DNA of 64,000 nt from Streptomyces sp. LHD-70 (GCF_031157275.1 NZ_JAVIFW010000016.1:124001-188000); one strand, 5' to 3'; positions 34,498 through 43,483 are shown, numbered from the stretch's first letter. Translations and numbers: made by a program. The notes: generated from the letters alone by a model not told the origin.

Positions 34498-35385
34498 ATG
34501 TACGACCCCGCACAACTGCGCACGTTCCTGGCCGTGGCGCAGACCCTGAGCTTCACGCGGGCCGCGCGCCGGCTCGGCCTGCGCCAGTCGACGGTCAGCC
34601 AGCACGTGCGGCGCCTGGAGGACGCCACGGGCCGCACGCTCTTCGCCCGGGACACGCACAGCGTGGAGCTGACCGAGGACGGCGAGGCGATGCTCGGGTT
34701 CGCCCGCACGATCCTGGAGGCGCACGAGCGGGCGGCGGCGTTCTTCGCGGGCACGCGGCTGCGCGGGCGGCTGCGGTTCGGCGCCTCGGAGGACTTCGTC
34801 CTCACCGAACTGCCGGAGATCCTCAAGGCCTTCCGGCGCGAGCATCCGGAGGTCGACCTGGAGCTGTCGGTCGAGCTCTCCGGCACGCTGCACCGCAGGC
34901 TCGCGGACGGGCGGCTCGACCTGGTCCTCGCGAAGCGCCATCCGCGGGACGGGGAGGCGGAGGGGACGCTGGTGTGGCGGGACGAGTTGGTGTGGATCGG
35001 CGCGGAGACCGGCGGGGAGCGGCTGCGGGTCGACCCCCAGGAGCCGGTGCCGCTGATCGTCTATCCGCCGCCCGGCATCACGCGGGCCCGCGCGCTCGAA
35101 GTCCTGGAGCAAAGCGGCCGCGCGTGGCGCGTCGCCTGCACGAGCGGCAGCCTCAACGGCCTGGTGGCGGCGGCCCGCGCGGGCCTCGGCGTGATGGCCC
35201 ACACCCGCAGCCTGATCCCGCCGGGCCTGGTCCGGATCCGCTCGGGCCTGCCGGACCTCGGCGGCGTCGACTTCGTACTCCGCCACGGCCGCACCCGGGC
35301 CCGCGCCCAGGAGGCGGCGGACGCGCTGGCCGCGGCGATCCTGGCGGGCGGGGACCGGTTGCACCGGGGCGGACGGGACCGCTGA
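34498..35385 (+). CDS. LysR-family transcriptional regulator
   Basis: 295 residues, ATG at 34498. N-terminal helix-turn-helix FTRAARRLGLRQSTVSQHVR (residues ~19-38), then a substrate-binding domain of two lobes (RGRLRFGASEDFVLTELPEI, LVWIGAETGG, LNGLVAAARAGLGVMAHTRS). Full family length. Divergent from the SBF-type transporter with a shared upstream palindrome; likely responds to the transported acid. Followed by a strong hairpin at 35401. Confidence 0.92.
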   Translation: MYDPAQLRTFLAVAQTLSFTRAARRLGLRQSTVSQHVRRLEDATGRTLFARDTHSVELTEDGEAMLGFARTILEAHERAAAFFAGTRLRGRLRFGASEDFVLTELPEILKAFRREHPEVDLELSVELSGTLHRRLADGRLDLVLAKRHPRDGEAEGTLVWRDELVWIGAETGGERLRVDPQEPVPLIVYPPPGITRARALEVLEQSGRAWRVACTSGSLNGLVAAARAGLGVMAHTRSLIPPGLVRIRSGLPDLGGVDFVLRHGRTRARAQEAADALAAAILAGGDRLHRGGRDR

Positions 35386-35400
35386 AACGCCGCGCCGGTC

Positions 35401-35450
35401 GGGGCGGTGATTTCCCCTCCCCGCCCCGAAGCGGGGAGAAAGACCGCCCC
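35401..35450. terminator. Terminator after the lysR gene
   Basis: Nested hairpin: outer arms GGGGCGGT / ACCGCCCC and inner arms CTCCCCGC / GCGGGGAG. Sixteen bases after the LysR stop. The remaining intergenic DNA to 35659 holds the promoter and AAGGAG site of the ligase gene. Confidence 0.6.
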
Positions 35451-35659
35451 CGCGTAACCGTCGCGTACAGATTCCGTGGAGGTTACGGAAGCGAAACTTA
35501 CCCGGAAGTCAGGTTTCTGCCCGGGCCCACGCCCGTGTCGCCCCATTTCGCCGCCTGACCTGTGACGATGACGGCGATCCGAGGCCCGCCACCCCTCCCG
35601 CCCGGAAGCCGCGTGGGGTACCGTCACCCGCGCTGTGTGGAGCGCCACAAGGAGAACCA

Positions 35660-37483
35660 TTGCGCGAGTTCACCTCACCTCCCCTGGCGTCGGCGCCGCT
35701 GGTGGGCGGTCTGGCCGATGTCGTCTTCGACCATGCCCTCGAGGACCCCTTGCGCATCGCCCTGGGACGCAAGGTCGACGGCGAGTGGCGGGACGTCACG
35801 TCCGCGGAGTTCCGTGACGAGGTCCTCGCCCTGGCCAAGGGCCTGCTCGCCCACGGCGTACGGTTCGGCGACCGCGTCGCGATCATGTCCCGTACGCGCT
35901 ACGAGTGGACGCTCTTCGACTTCGCCCTGTGGACCATCGGCGCGCAGGTCGTGCCGATCTACCCGACGTCCTCCGCCGAGCAGGTCTTCTGGATGCTGTA
36001 CGACGCCGAGGTCTCGGCCTGCGTCGTGGAGCACGAGGACCACTCCATGACGATCGGCTCGGTCATCGACCGGCTGCCCGCGCTGCGCCGCCTGTGGCAG
36101 CTGGACTCGGACGCGGTCGGTGAACTCCGCGCCGCGGGCGAGCACATCGACGACGAGGTGGTGCACCGCCACCGGCGCGCGGTGACGCCCGACTCGGTCG
36201 CGACGGTGATCTACACCTCCGGTACGACGGGCCGCCCCAAGGGCTGCGTGATCAGCCACGCCAACTTCATGTACGAGGCGGACACCGTGCTCACCCGCTG
36301 GGAGCCGGTCTTCCACTCCAAGCGCGGCGACGAGGCGACGACGCTGCTCTTCCTGCCGCTCGCGCACGTCTTCGGGCGGATGGTGGAGGTCGCGGCGATC
36401 CGCGGCCGGGTCAAGCTGGGCCACCAGCCGAACCTGAACGCGGCCGCCCTGCTGCCCGATCTGGCCGCGTTCCGGCCGTCGTTCATCCTGGCCGTGCCGT
36501 ACATCTTCGAGAAGGTCTTCAACGCGGCCCGCAGGAAGGCCGAGAAGGACGGCAAGCTCGGGCCGTTCGACAAGGCCGTCGAGGTCGCGGTGAAGTACTG
36601 GGACGCGATGGAGCACAAGGCGTTCGGCACCGGCGCGGGCCCGTCGGCGGCGCTGCGGATACAGCATCAGCTCTTCGAGAAACTGGTGTACTCCAAGGTC
36701 CGCGCGGCGATGGGCGGCCGGGTGCGGCACGCGATGTCCGGCGGCTCCGGCATGGACCGCAGGCTCGGCCTGTTCTTCGCGGGCGCGGGCGTCCTGATCT
36801 ACGAGGGATACGGCCTCACCGAGTCGACGGCCGCCGCGACCGCCAACCCGCCGGAGCAGACCCGCTTCGGCACGGTCGGCCGCCCGATCCCCGGCACCAC
36901 GGTGCACATCGCGGACGACGGCGAGGTGTGGCTCTACGGCGACCAGGTGTTCCAGGGCTACCTGGGCAACCCGAAGGCCACCGACCAGACGCTGCACGAC
37001 GGTTGGCTCGCCACCGGCGACCTGGGCCATCTCGACGAGGACGGCTATCTGACGATCACCGGCCGCAAGAAGGAGATCATCGTGACCTCCGGCGGCAAGA
37101 GCGTCTCGCCCTCGCAACTGGAGGAGCGGGTACGGGACCATCCGCTGGTCGCGCAGTGCATCGTCGTCGGCAACGACCGGCCGTACATCGCGGCCCTCGT
37201 CACCCTGGACGGCGAATCCGTCGAGCACTGGCTGAACATGCGCGGCAAGCCCAGCCTCGGCCCGGTGGACCTGGTGCGCGACCCGGACCTGGAGACGGAG
37301 ATCCGGCGCGCGGTGGTCGCCGCCAACACGCTGGTCTCGCAGGCCGAGTCGATCCGTACGTTCCGGATACTGGCGCACCAGTTCTCCGAGGAGCACGGCC
37401 TGCTCACCCCGTCCCTGAAGCTCAAGCGGAAGGCGATCGAGCAGACCTACGAGGCCGAGGTGGAGGCGCTCTACCGCGCGTGA
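35660..37483 (+). CDS. Long-chain-fatty-acid (or aryl/alkyl acid)-CoA ligase
   Basis: 607 residues from a TTG at 35660 with AAGGAG 6 bases upstream. ANL-superfamily adenylating enzyme: P-loop VIYTSGTTGRPKGCVIS, YGLTESTAA, TGDLGHLDEDGYLTITGRKK and the C-terminal GGKSVSPSQLE core; related to FadD15-type ligases. Activates a carboxylic acid to its CoA thioester on the cytosolic side. It stands directly upstream of a Liv-type importer, so it may activate the imported acid. Confidence 0.9.
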   Translation: MREFTSPPLASAPLVGGLADVVFDHALEDPLRIALGRKVDGEWRDVTSAEFRDEVLALAKGLLAHGVRFGDRVAIMSRTRYEWTLFDFALWTIGAQVVPIYPTSSAEQVFWMLYDAEVSACVVEHEDHSMTIGSVIDRLPALRRLWQLDSDAVGELRAAGEHIDDEVVHRHRRAVTPDSVATVIYTSGTTGRPKGCVISHANFMYEADTVLTRWEPVFHSKRGDEATTLLFLPLAHVFGRMVEVAAIRGRVKLGHQPNLNAAALLPDLAAFRPSFILAVPYIFEKVFNAARRKAEKDGKLGPFDKAVEVAVKYWDAMEHKAFGTGAGPSAALRIQHQLFEKLVYSKVRAAMGGRVRHAMSGGSGMDRRLGLFFAGAGVLIYEGYGLTESTAAATANPPEQTRFGTVGRPIPGTTVHIADDGEVWLYGDQVFQGYLGNPKATDQTLHDGWLATGDLGHLDEDGYLTITGRKKEIIVTSGGKSVSPSQLEERVRDHPLVAQCIVVGNDRPYIAALVTLDGESVEHWLNMRGKPSLGPVDLVRDPDLETEIRRAVVAANTLVSQAESIRTFRILAHQFSEEHGLLTPSLKLKRKAIEQTYEAEVEALYRA

Positions 37484-37540
37484 GCACGTAGGCCTGTACA
37501 CCGCGTGAGCACCTTCGGCAAGAGGGCCCGGCGCCACTTC

Positions 37541-37586
37541 TGACGGTTCATCAATTACCGATGCGTCAGTTATTGACGGTTCATCA
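37541..37586. promoter_or_regulatory. Twin 13-base operators before the Liv-type binding-protein gene
   Basis: TGACGGTTCATCA occurs exactly at 37541-37553 and again at 37574-37586, a spacing of 33 bases (about three helix turns). Each copy is a partial palindrome (TGACG...CATCA), and GCGTCAG lies between. Located 46-91 bases before the binding-protein start. No regulator gene is adjacent; a TetR-type protein encoded elsewhere is one possibility. Confidence 0.5.
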
Positions 37587-37631
37587 GGTCCGCCACAGAA
37601 TCTCCCTCACTTCGACGGAGGGAACCGGCCC

Positions 37632-38891
37632 GTGCCTCGACACAACCGCATCCGCACCTTCGCCGCCACGGCCGCCCTGCTGCTCGCCGCCACCGCCTGC
37701 AACTCCGCCGCGACCCCCGCCTCCGGTGGGGACAAGGGCGGTTCGACGCGCGGCGTGAGCGACGACAGCATCAAGGTCGGCGGCATCGTCTCCATGACCA
37801 CGTCCAGCGGCTACAGCAAGAAGGACACCGACCTCGGCGCCAAGGCCCGCTACGACCGCGCCAACGCCGAGGGCGGCGTCCACGGCCGGACCATCGACTA
37901 CCTGGGCGCGGAGGACGACGGCCAGGACCCCGCCAAGAACCTCGCGGCGGCCCGCAAACTCGTCCAGCGGGACAAGGTGTTCGCGGTATCGCCGATGAGC
38001 TCGGTCACCTTCTCCGGGGCGGACTTCCTGAACAAGGAGAAGGTGCCGACCTTCGGTTGGGGCACGCTTCCGCAGTTCTGCGGGCCCGAGTACATCTACG
38101 GCTACGGCGGCTGCATGGTCCCGATGCCCGGCGGCACCATCACGCAGAGCTGGCCCGAGGGCCTCGCCGAGGTGATGGGCGGCGCGAAGGGCAAGTCCGT
38201 CGCGATCCTCGCCAACGACAACGACGCCGGCACCTTCGCCATCCGCACCTACAAGCAGGGCTTCGCCGCCGCCGGTTTCGACGTGACGTACGCGAAGGCC
38301 GTCGTCCCCGCCGCTTCGGCGCCCAGCGACTGGTCCGCGTACACCAAGGAGATCCTGCGCAGCGACGGCGGGAAGGCGCCGGACGCGGTGGTGTCCGTGA
38401 TGCAGACCCCGTACAACATCGGCCTGTTCACGGCGGTCAAGCGCAGCGGCTTCAAGGGCGTGATCACCGACCCCACCGACTACGACCCCGGCCTGCTCAC
38501 CAAGAGCGCCAGCCGGAAGGCGCTCGACGGGGTGCATGTGCTGCTGACCTTCGAGCCGTTCGAGTCGGACAGCGCGCGGATGAAGCAGTTCAAGGCCGAC
38601 ATCAGGAAGGCCGCCGGGAAGGACGTGCCGCTCAACATGCACATGATGACCGGCTACATGTCCGCCGACCTGTTCCTCGCCGTCGCCGAGAAGGCCGGCC
38701 GCGACCTCACCACCGCCTCCTTCCAGAAGGCCGCCAAGGGCTTCTCCGACAAGGGCACGATGGTCGGCGACCGCGCCCTGCCCAAGGGCCAGAAGGAGTC
38801 GTTCGGCTGCGGCGCGCTCGTCCAGCTCAAGAACGGCAGGTACGAGGTGTCCTCGCCGTTCCGGTGCTACGAACCCATCCCCTTCAAATGA
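37632..38891 (+). CDS. Liv-type ABC transporter substrate-binding lipoprotein
   Basis: 419 residues from a GTG at 37632. Signal peptide with lipobox AATAC. Type-1 periplasmic-binding fold of the branched-chain amino acid (LivJ) class: IKVGGIVSMTTSSGYSKKD, LGAKARYDRANAEGGVHGR, FAVSPMSSVTFSGADFL, and a Cys pair region FCGPEYIYGYGGCM. The ligand may be an amino acid, amide or organic acid; with a CoA ligase next door an acid is plausible. Twelve bases before the permease-ATPase fusion gene. Confidence 0.88.
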   Translation: MPRHNRIRTFAATAALLLAATACNSAATPASGGDKGGSTRGVSDDSIKVGGIVSMTTSSGYSKKDTDLGAKARYDRANAEGGVHGRTIDYLGAEDDGQDPAKNLAAARKLVQRDKVFAVSPMSSVTFSGADFLNKEKVPTFGWGTLPQFCGPEYIYGYGGCMVPMPGGTITQSWPEGLAEVMGGAKGKSVAILANDNDAGTFAIRTYKQGFAAAGFDVTYAKAVVPAASAPSDWSAYTKEILRSDGGKAPDAVVSVMQTPYNIGLFTAVKRSGFKGVITDPTDYDPGLLTKSASRKALDGVHVLLTFEPFESDSARMKQFKADIRKAAGKDVPLNMHMMTGYMSADLFLAVAEKAGRDLTTASFQKAAKGFSDKGTMVGDRALPKGQKESFGCGALVQLKNGRYEVSSPFRCYEPIPFK

Positions 38892-38903
38892 CGGCGGCCC
38901 AGC

Positions 38904-41660
38904 ATGGCTGACCTTCTCGGCTTCGTCCTCAGCGGCCTCGTCTCGGGTGCGCTGTACGCGCTGCTCGCCACCGGGCTCGTGCTCTCCTACTCGGCGTCCG
39001 GGCTCTTCAACTTCGCCCACGGCGCGACCGCCTACCTCTGCGCGCTCGCCTTCCACGAACTGCACTCCGGCTTCGGCTGGCCCGCCGTACCGACGGCGCT
39101 GCTGCTCGTCCTGGTGATCGCGCCGGGGCTCGGCTGGGCCCTTGACCGGCTGATGTTCCGCAAGCTGGCGCGAGTCGGCGAGACGGCTCAGATCGTCGCC
39201 ACCATCGGCCTCCTTGTGGCGCTGCCCGCGCTCGGCCTGTGGATCGTCGAGCTGCTTGAGCAGGCGGGTGCGCCGGTGAAACCCGCCGAGAACCAGTTCG
39301 GACTGCCCGGTGTGGGGCCGAGCCCCGCCGAGTCCTGGCAGCTGATGGACGGCGTCGGCGTCGACTCGGACCAGCTGATCACCTGGGTGACGACGGCCGT
39401 GGTCGCCGCGGGCCTGTGGCTGCTGCTCCGGCACACCCCGCTCGGCCTGCGGCTGCGCGCCGTCGTCGACAACCGGTCGCTTGTCGAGCTGCGCGGCATG
39501 AGCGCGGACCGGCTCTCCTCGGTGGCCTGGATGCTGTCGTCGGCCCTCGCGGGCCTGGCGGGAGTGCTCGCGACTCCGCTCCTCGGCCTGTCCGCCCACG
39601 ACTTCACCCTGTTCCTCTTCGTCTCCGCGACCGCCGCCGTCCTCGGCCGCTTCGCCTCGATCCCGCTGGCGTTCGCGGGCGGCCTGGCCCTCGGTGTGCT
39701 GCAGAACCTCGTCGCCGGGTACGCCTCGTTCGCCGACGACCTCACCGGCTTCCGTACGGCCGTACCGTTCCTGATCCTCTTCGGCGGGCTGCTCCTGATG
39801 GCGCGGCGGCAGCGCACCGCGGGCACCGCCGCCGTGGACGCGCCGCCGCTCGACTACCTCGCGGGCAGCTCCTGGGCCCGGCGCTGGGGGCCGTGGGCGG
39901 CGGGCGCGGTGCTGCTCGCGATCGCCTTCTACACGGTCACGACCCCGTTCTGGAGCGGCATCCTCGCCCAGGGCCTGGCAGTCTCGCTCGTCTTCCTCTC
40001 CTTCACGGTGGTCACGGGACTCGGCGCGATGGTCTCGCTGGCGCAGGCCACGTTCGTCACCGGCGCGGCCCTGGTCGCCGGGCTCCTGATGAGCCAGGGC
40101 TGGCCGTTCCTCGGCGCCGCGCTCGTCGGCACCTGCGCGGCCGCGCTGCTCGGCGCCGTGGTCGCGCTGCCCGCGCTGCGCCTCGGCGGCCGCTCCCTCG
40201 CCCTCGCGACGCTCGCGCTCGCCTTCCTCGCCGACCAAGTCCTGTTCCAGACCGGCTGGTTGAGGAACGGCGACACGGGCTGGGCGATACCCCGGCCCGT
40301 CTTCGGCCCCATCGATCTCGGCGACGACCGGGCGATGGGCGTGGCCCTGCTCGTCCTCGTCACGGCGGTCGTGGCGGCCCTCAGCGCACTGCGCCACTCG
40401 CCGACGGGCCGCGCGATGCTCGCCGTACGCTCCGCACCCGCCGCGGCGATGGCCTCCGGCGTCTCCGTGGTCCGTACGAAACTGCTCCTGTTCACGCTGT
40501 CCGCGGGGCTCGCCGGGTTCGGCGGGGTCATGTACGCCTCGTACAACACCCGTATCACCGCTACCGACTTCACCGCGATGACGGGCCTGATCTGGCTCGC
40601 GGTGGTCGTCGCGGCGGGTGTGCGCAGGCCGCAGTTCGCGGTGGTGGCGGGCCTGGTCTTCGCCCTCGTGCCCCACCTGATCGCGGACTATGTGACGGAG
40701 TCCGTGCACCTGCCGGTGATTCTGTTCGGGTTGGCGGGGTTGGCGCTGGCGAATGACCCTGACGGGTATGCGGCGGCGGTTTCGGTGCGGCGGTACCGGC
40801 GCCGAGCTTCGGGGGCTCCGCCCCCGGGCCCCCGCTCCTCAATCGCCGGAGAGGCTGAATTTTCAGCCTCTCCGGCGATTGAGGAGGCCCGTCCGGCAGG
40901 ACTTTCGGGAAGGGGCGGGACTGGGGAAGAAGCAGCCCTCGCCCTCCACGACATCCACGCCGGATACGACGGAGCCCCCGTACTCCACGGAGTGGACCTC
41001 ACCGTAAGAGCAGGCGAGATCCTCGCCCTCCTCGGCCCCAACGGCGCGGGCAAAACCACCACTTGCCGAGTAGCGGCCGGAATCCTCACGCCCCGCACCG
41101 GCCAGGTGCTGGCCGACGGCCACGACGTCACCCGCACCGGCCCCGTCCCCCGCTCCCGCGCAGGCACCCTCCTCGCCCCCGAGGGCCGCGGCATCTTCCC
41201 GGCACTCACCATCGACGAGAACCTCACCCTGCACCTGCCGGACCGCACCGACCGCGACGCGGTGTACGAACGCTTCCCCGCACTCGCCGCCCGCCGCAGC
41301 GTCGGCGCCGGTTCGCTCTCCGGCGGTGAGCAGCAACTCCTCGCCCTCGCCCCGCTGTTGCAGCGCCCGCCGAAGGTGCTGATCGCCGACGAGCCGTCGC
41401 TCGGCCTCGCGCCGCGCGTCGTCGAGGAGGTGTTCCGGCTGCTTGCCGAACTCCGGGACGCGGGCACGGCGTTGCTGCTCGTCGAGGAGAAGGCCGCCGA
41501 GATCCTGGGCGTCGCGGACCGGGTCGCCTACCTGTCCCAGGGCCGCGTCTCGTGGTGCGGCCCGCGCGCGGAGGTCGAGGCGGACCGGCTGACGGAGGCG
41601 TACCTCGGCATCGCGGCCGACGGCCCGCACGCGACACGTACGGAGGTGAGCGGGCCATGA
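38904..41660 (+). CDS. LivH-LivM-LivF fusion: two permeases and one ATPase in one chain
   Basis: 918 residues, ATG at 38904. Residues ~1-300 are LivH-like (SGLVSGALYALLATGLVLSY, FNFAHGATAYL, RGMSADRLSSVAWMLSSAL); ~325-625 are LivM-like (VVTGLGAMVSLAQATFVTGA, ATDFTAMTGLIWLAVVVAAG); ~678-915 are a LivF-type ABC ATPase with Walker A LLGPNGAGKTTTC, signature SLSGGEQQLLALAP and Walker B VLIADEPSLGLAP. The linker at ~630-676 is encoded by the palindromic repeat copy D. LivH-LivM fusions are known in actinomycetes; the added ATPase joined through a repeat is unusual. Overlaps the LivG gene (ATGA). Confidence 0.88.
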   Translation: MADLLGFVLSGLVSGALYALLATGLVLSYSASGLFNFAHGATAYLCALAFHELHSGFGWPAVPTALLLVLVIAPGLGWALDRLMFRKLARVGETAQIVATIGLLVALPALGLWIVELLEQAGAPVKPAENQFGLPGVGPSPAESWQLMDGVGVDSDQLITWVTTAVVAAGLWLLLRHTPLGLRLRAVVDNRSLVELRGMSADRLSSVAWMLSSALAGLAGVLATPLLGLSAHDFTLFLFVSATAAVLGRFASIPLAFAGGLALGVLQNLVAGYASFADDLTGFRTAVPFLILFGGLLLMARRQRTAGTAAVDAPPLDYLAGSSWARRWGPWAAGAVLLAIAFYTVTTPFWSGILAQGLAVSLVFLSFTVVTGLGAMVSLAQATFVTGAALVAGLLMSQGWPFLGAALVGTCAAALLGAVVALPALRLGGRSLALATLALAFLADQVLFQTGWLRNGDTGWAIPRPVFGPIDLGDDRAMGVALLVLVTAVVAALSALRHSPTGRAMLAVRSAPAAAMASGVSVVRTKLLLFTLSAGLAGFGGVMYASYNTRITATDFTAMTGLIWLAVVVAAGVRRPQFAVVAGLVFALVPHLIADYVTESVHLPVILFGLAGLALANDPDGYAAAVSVRRYRRRASGAPPPGPRSSIAGEAEFSASPAIEEARPAGLSGRGGTGEEAALALHDIHAGYDGAPVLHGVDLTVRAGEILALLGPNGAGKTTTCRVAAGILTPRTGQVLADGHDVTRTGPVPRSRAGTLLAPEGRGIFPALTIDENLTLHLPDRTDRDAVYERFPALAARRSVGAGSLSGGEQQLLALAPLLQRPPKVLIADEPSLGLAPRVVEEVFRLLAELRDAGTALLLVEEKAAEILGVADRVAYLSQGRVSWCGPRAEVEADRLTEAYLGIAADGPHATRTEVSGP
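40810..40935 (+). repeat. Palindromic repeat copy D, inside the Liv fusion gene
   Basis: A perfect 25-base inverted repeat (40835-40859 and 40862-40886) around TT, arms starting CTCCTCAATCGCCGGAGAGG. It is preceded by GGGGGCTCCGCCCCC and followed by GAGGCCCGTCCGGCAGGAC and TTTCGGGAAGGGGCGGG, as in the other copies. Translated in frame as SSIAGEAEFSASPAIEE then ARPAGLSGRGGTGEEA, exactly between the LivM and LivF domains. Confidence 0.88.
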
Positions 41661-42433
41661 CCCGTCACGTGCTCGAAGCGACCGGGATCGACGTCCGGTT
41701 CGGCGGTGTACGGGCCCTGCGGGACGCGCGGATCGCGGTGCGCCCCGGCGAGGTCTGCGGCCTGATCGGTCCCAACGGGGCGGGGAAGACCACCCTGTTC
41801 GACGTCGTCTCAGGGATCCGCCGCCCGGACTCCGGCCGGGTCCTGCTCGACGGGGCGGACGTCACCCGGCGCTCCCCGGTCTGGCGGGCCCGGCACGGCA
41901 TGCGGCGTACGTTCCAGCGTCAGCAGCTCTTCGGCCAGCTGACCGTCGCCGACAATCTGCTCGTCGCCCAGGAGTGGCGCGGCGGCGGGGGCGGGCTTGT
42001 GGCCGACGCGGTCGGTGCGCCCGGCCGCCGCAGGCGTGAACGGGCCCGCCGGGAACGGGCGTCGGAGGTCCTGAAGGAGTGCGGCCTCGACGATCTCGCC
42101 GACGGGCACGCGGGCGCCCTGCCGGTCGGCCGCGCCCGCATGGTCGAGCTGGCGCGGGCGCTCGCCGACCCGCCCCGGGTGCTGCTCCTGGACGAGCCCG
42201 CATCCGGGATGACGGCCGCGGAACGTGCCCAGTTGGCCGCCGTCGTACGCCATCTCGCGGACCAGCGGGGCTGTGCGGTGCTGCTCGTCGAGCACAACGT
42301 GGCGTTCGTGATGGAGCTCTGCGCCCGCGTCGTCGTCCTGGACCTCGGCGCGGTCCTCGCGGAGGGCACCCCGGCCCAGGTGCGGGCCGACCCGAGGGTG
42401 CGGGACGCGTATCTGGGGACGGTGGCGGGCTGA
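41657..42433 (+). CDS. LivG-type ABC transporter ATPase
   Basis: 258 residues, ATG at 41657 overlapping the preceding stop. Walker A LIGPNGAGKTTLFD, the LivG-type insertion after it, Walker B VLLLDEPASGMTAAE, and H-loop VEHNVAFVM. The signature region reads LPVGRARMVELARAL, so the usual LSGG is replaced by LPVG. Pairs with the fused LivF domain on the imported-acid or amino acid transporter. An Arg/Gly-rich stretch (RGGGGGLVADAVGAPGRRRR) interrupts the helical region at ~105-125. Confidence 0.9.
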   Translation: MTRHVLEATGIDVRFGGVRALRDARIAVRPGEVCGLIGPNGAGKTTLFDVVSGIRRPDSGRVLLDGADVTRRSPVWRARHGMRRTFQRQQLFGQLTVADNLLVAQEWRGGGGGLVADAVGAPGRRRRERARRERASEVLKECGLDDLADGHAGALPVGRARMVELARALADPPRVLLLDEPASGMTAAERAQLAAVVRHLADQRGCAVLLVEHNVAFVMELCARVVVLDLGAVLAEGTPAQVRADPRVRDAYLGTVAG

Positions 42434-42574
42434 CCGCCGTACCCGGATACGCGTCCCGGCACAGGCGGCCGACCAGCGTGAACGTGTCGTGAACGAGACG
42501 ACGAACGGGAATGCACGGTACGGCGTGATCGTTGAGGATGTAAGTACCACCCACCACCGAAGGATCGAGAGCTC

Positions 42575-43408
42575 GTGAGCAAGGTCCCCACCATCACCCT
42601 CAACAACGGCGTCGCCATGCCCCAGCTCGGCTTCGGCGTCTGGCAGGTGCCGGACGACGAGGCGGAGCGCGCGGTCGGCACCGCCCTGGAGGCCGGGTAC
42701 CGCAGCATCGACACCGCCGCCGTGTACGGCAACGAGGAGGGCACCGGCCGGGCCCTCGCCTCCTCGGGCATCGCGCGCGACGAGCTGTTCGTCACCACCA
42801 AGCTGTGGAACGCCGACCAGGGCTACGACTCGACGCTGCGCGCCTTCGACACCTCGCTGGCCAAGCTCGGCCTGGACCACGTCGACCTCTACCTGATCCA
42901 CTGGCCGCTGCCCGCCCGGGGCACGTATGTCGACACGTACAAGGCCTTCGAGAAGATCTACGCCGACGGCCGCGCGAAGGCCATCGGCGTGTCGAACTTC
43001 CTGCCGGAGCACCTGGAGCGGCTGCTCGACGAGACGTCGGTCGTGCCCGTGCTCAACCAGATCGAGCTGCACCCGCAGCTGCAGCAGGCCGAGTCCCGCG
43101 CGGCCCACGCGCGCCGCGAGATCGCGACCGAGGCCTGGTCGCCGCTCGGCCAGGGCAAGGGCCTGCTCGAGGTGCCGACGATCGTCGCGATCGCGCGGAA
43201 GCACGACCGCACCCCGGCCCAGATCGTGCTGCGCTGGCACCTCCAGCTGGGCAACGTCGTGATCCCGAAGTCCGTGACCCCGTCCCGGATCAAGGAGAAC
43301 CTCGACGTGTTCGGCTTCGAGCTCGACGACGAGGACCTGACGGCGATCGCCGCGCTCGACGAGGGCAAGCGCCTCGGCCCGGACCCGGCGACGTTCGACG
43401 TGGTCTGA
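42575..43408 (+). CDS. Aldo/keto reductase
   Basis: 277 residues from a GTG at 42575. NADPH-dependent barrel of the AKR5/2,5-diketogluconate-reductase class: GFGVWQVPDDEAE, SIDTAAVYGNEEGTG (catalytic Asp and Tyr), VTTKLWNADQGY (catalytic Lys), LYLIHWPLP (His), KAIGVSNFLPEHLE and VIPKSVTPSRIKENLDVF. Reduces aldehydes or keto sugars in the cytosol. In the 141 bases upstream CGTGAACG occurs twice (42476-42496 region). Followed by a bidirectional terminator. Confidence 0.92.
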   Translation: MSKVPTITLNNGVAMPQLGFGVWQVPDDEAERAVGTALEAGYRSIDTAAVYGNEEGTGRALASSGIARDELFVTTKLWNADQGYDSTLRAFDTSLAKLGLDHVDLYLIHWPLPARGTYVDTYKAFEKIYADGRAKAIGVSNFLPEHLERLLDETSVVPVLNQIELHPQLQQAESRAAHARREIATEAWSPLGQGKGLLEVPTIVAIARKHDRTPAQIVLRWHLQLGNVVIPKSVTPSRIKENLDVFGFELDDEDLTAIAALDEGKRLGPDPATFDVV

Positions 43409-43424
43409 GCCCCTCTCACGCATG

Positions 43425-43469
43425 CGGCGGAGCCGCCGTCCGGAACACCTCCGGGCGGCGGCTCCGCCG
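43425..43469. terminator. Bidirectional terminator between convergent genes
   Basis: Perfect 14-base inverted repeat CGGCGGAGCCGCCG / CGGCGGCTCCGCCG with a 17-base loop that itself has CCGGA...TCCGG. It lies between the stops of the aldo/keto reductase and the convergent methyltransferase. Confidence 0.7.
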
Positions 43470-43483
43470 TTCCCGTACGTGGC

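Noticed and set aside
37584..40709. Minus-strand frame of 1041 codons opposite the Liv-type genes
   Set aside because: Composition is Arg/Glu/Gly/His-rich with no motifs; it mirrors the codon usage of the transporter genes.
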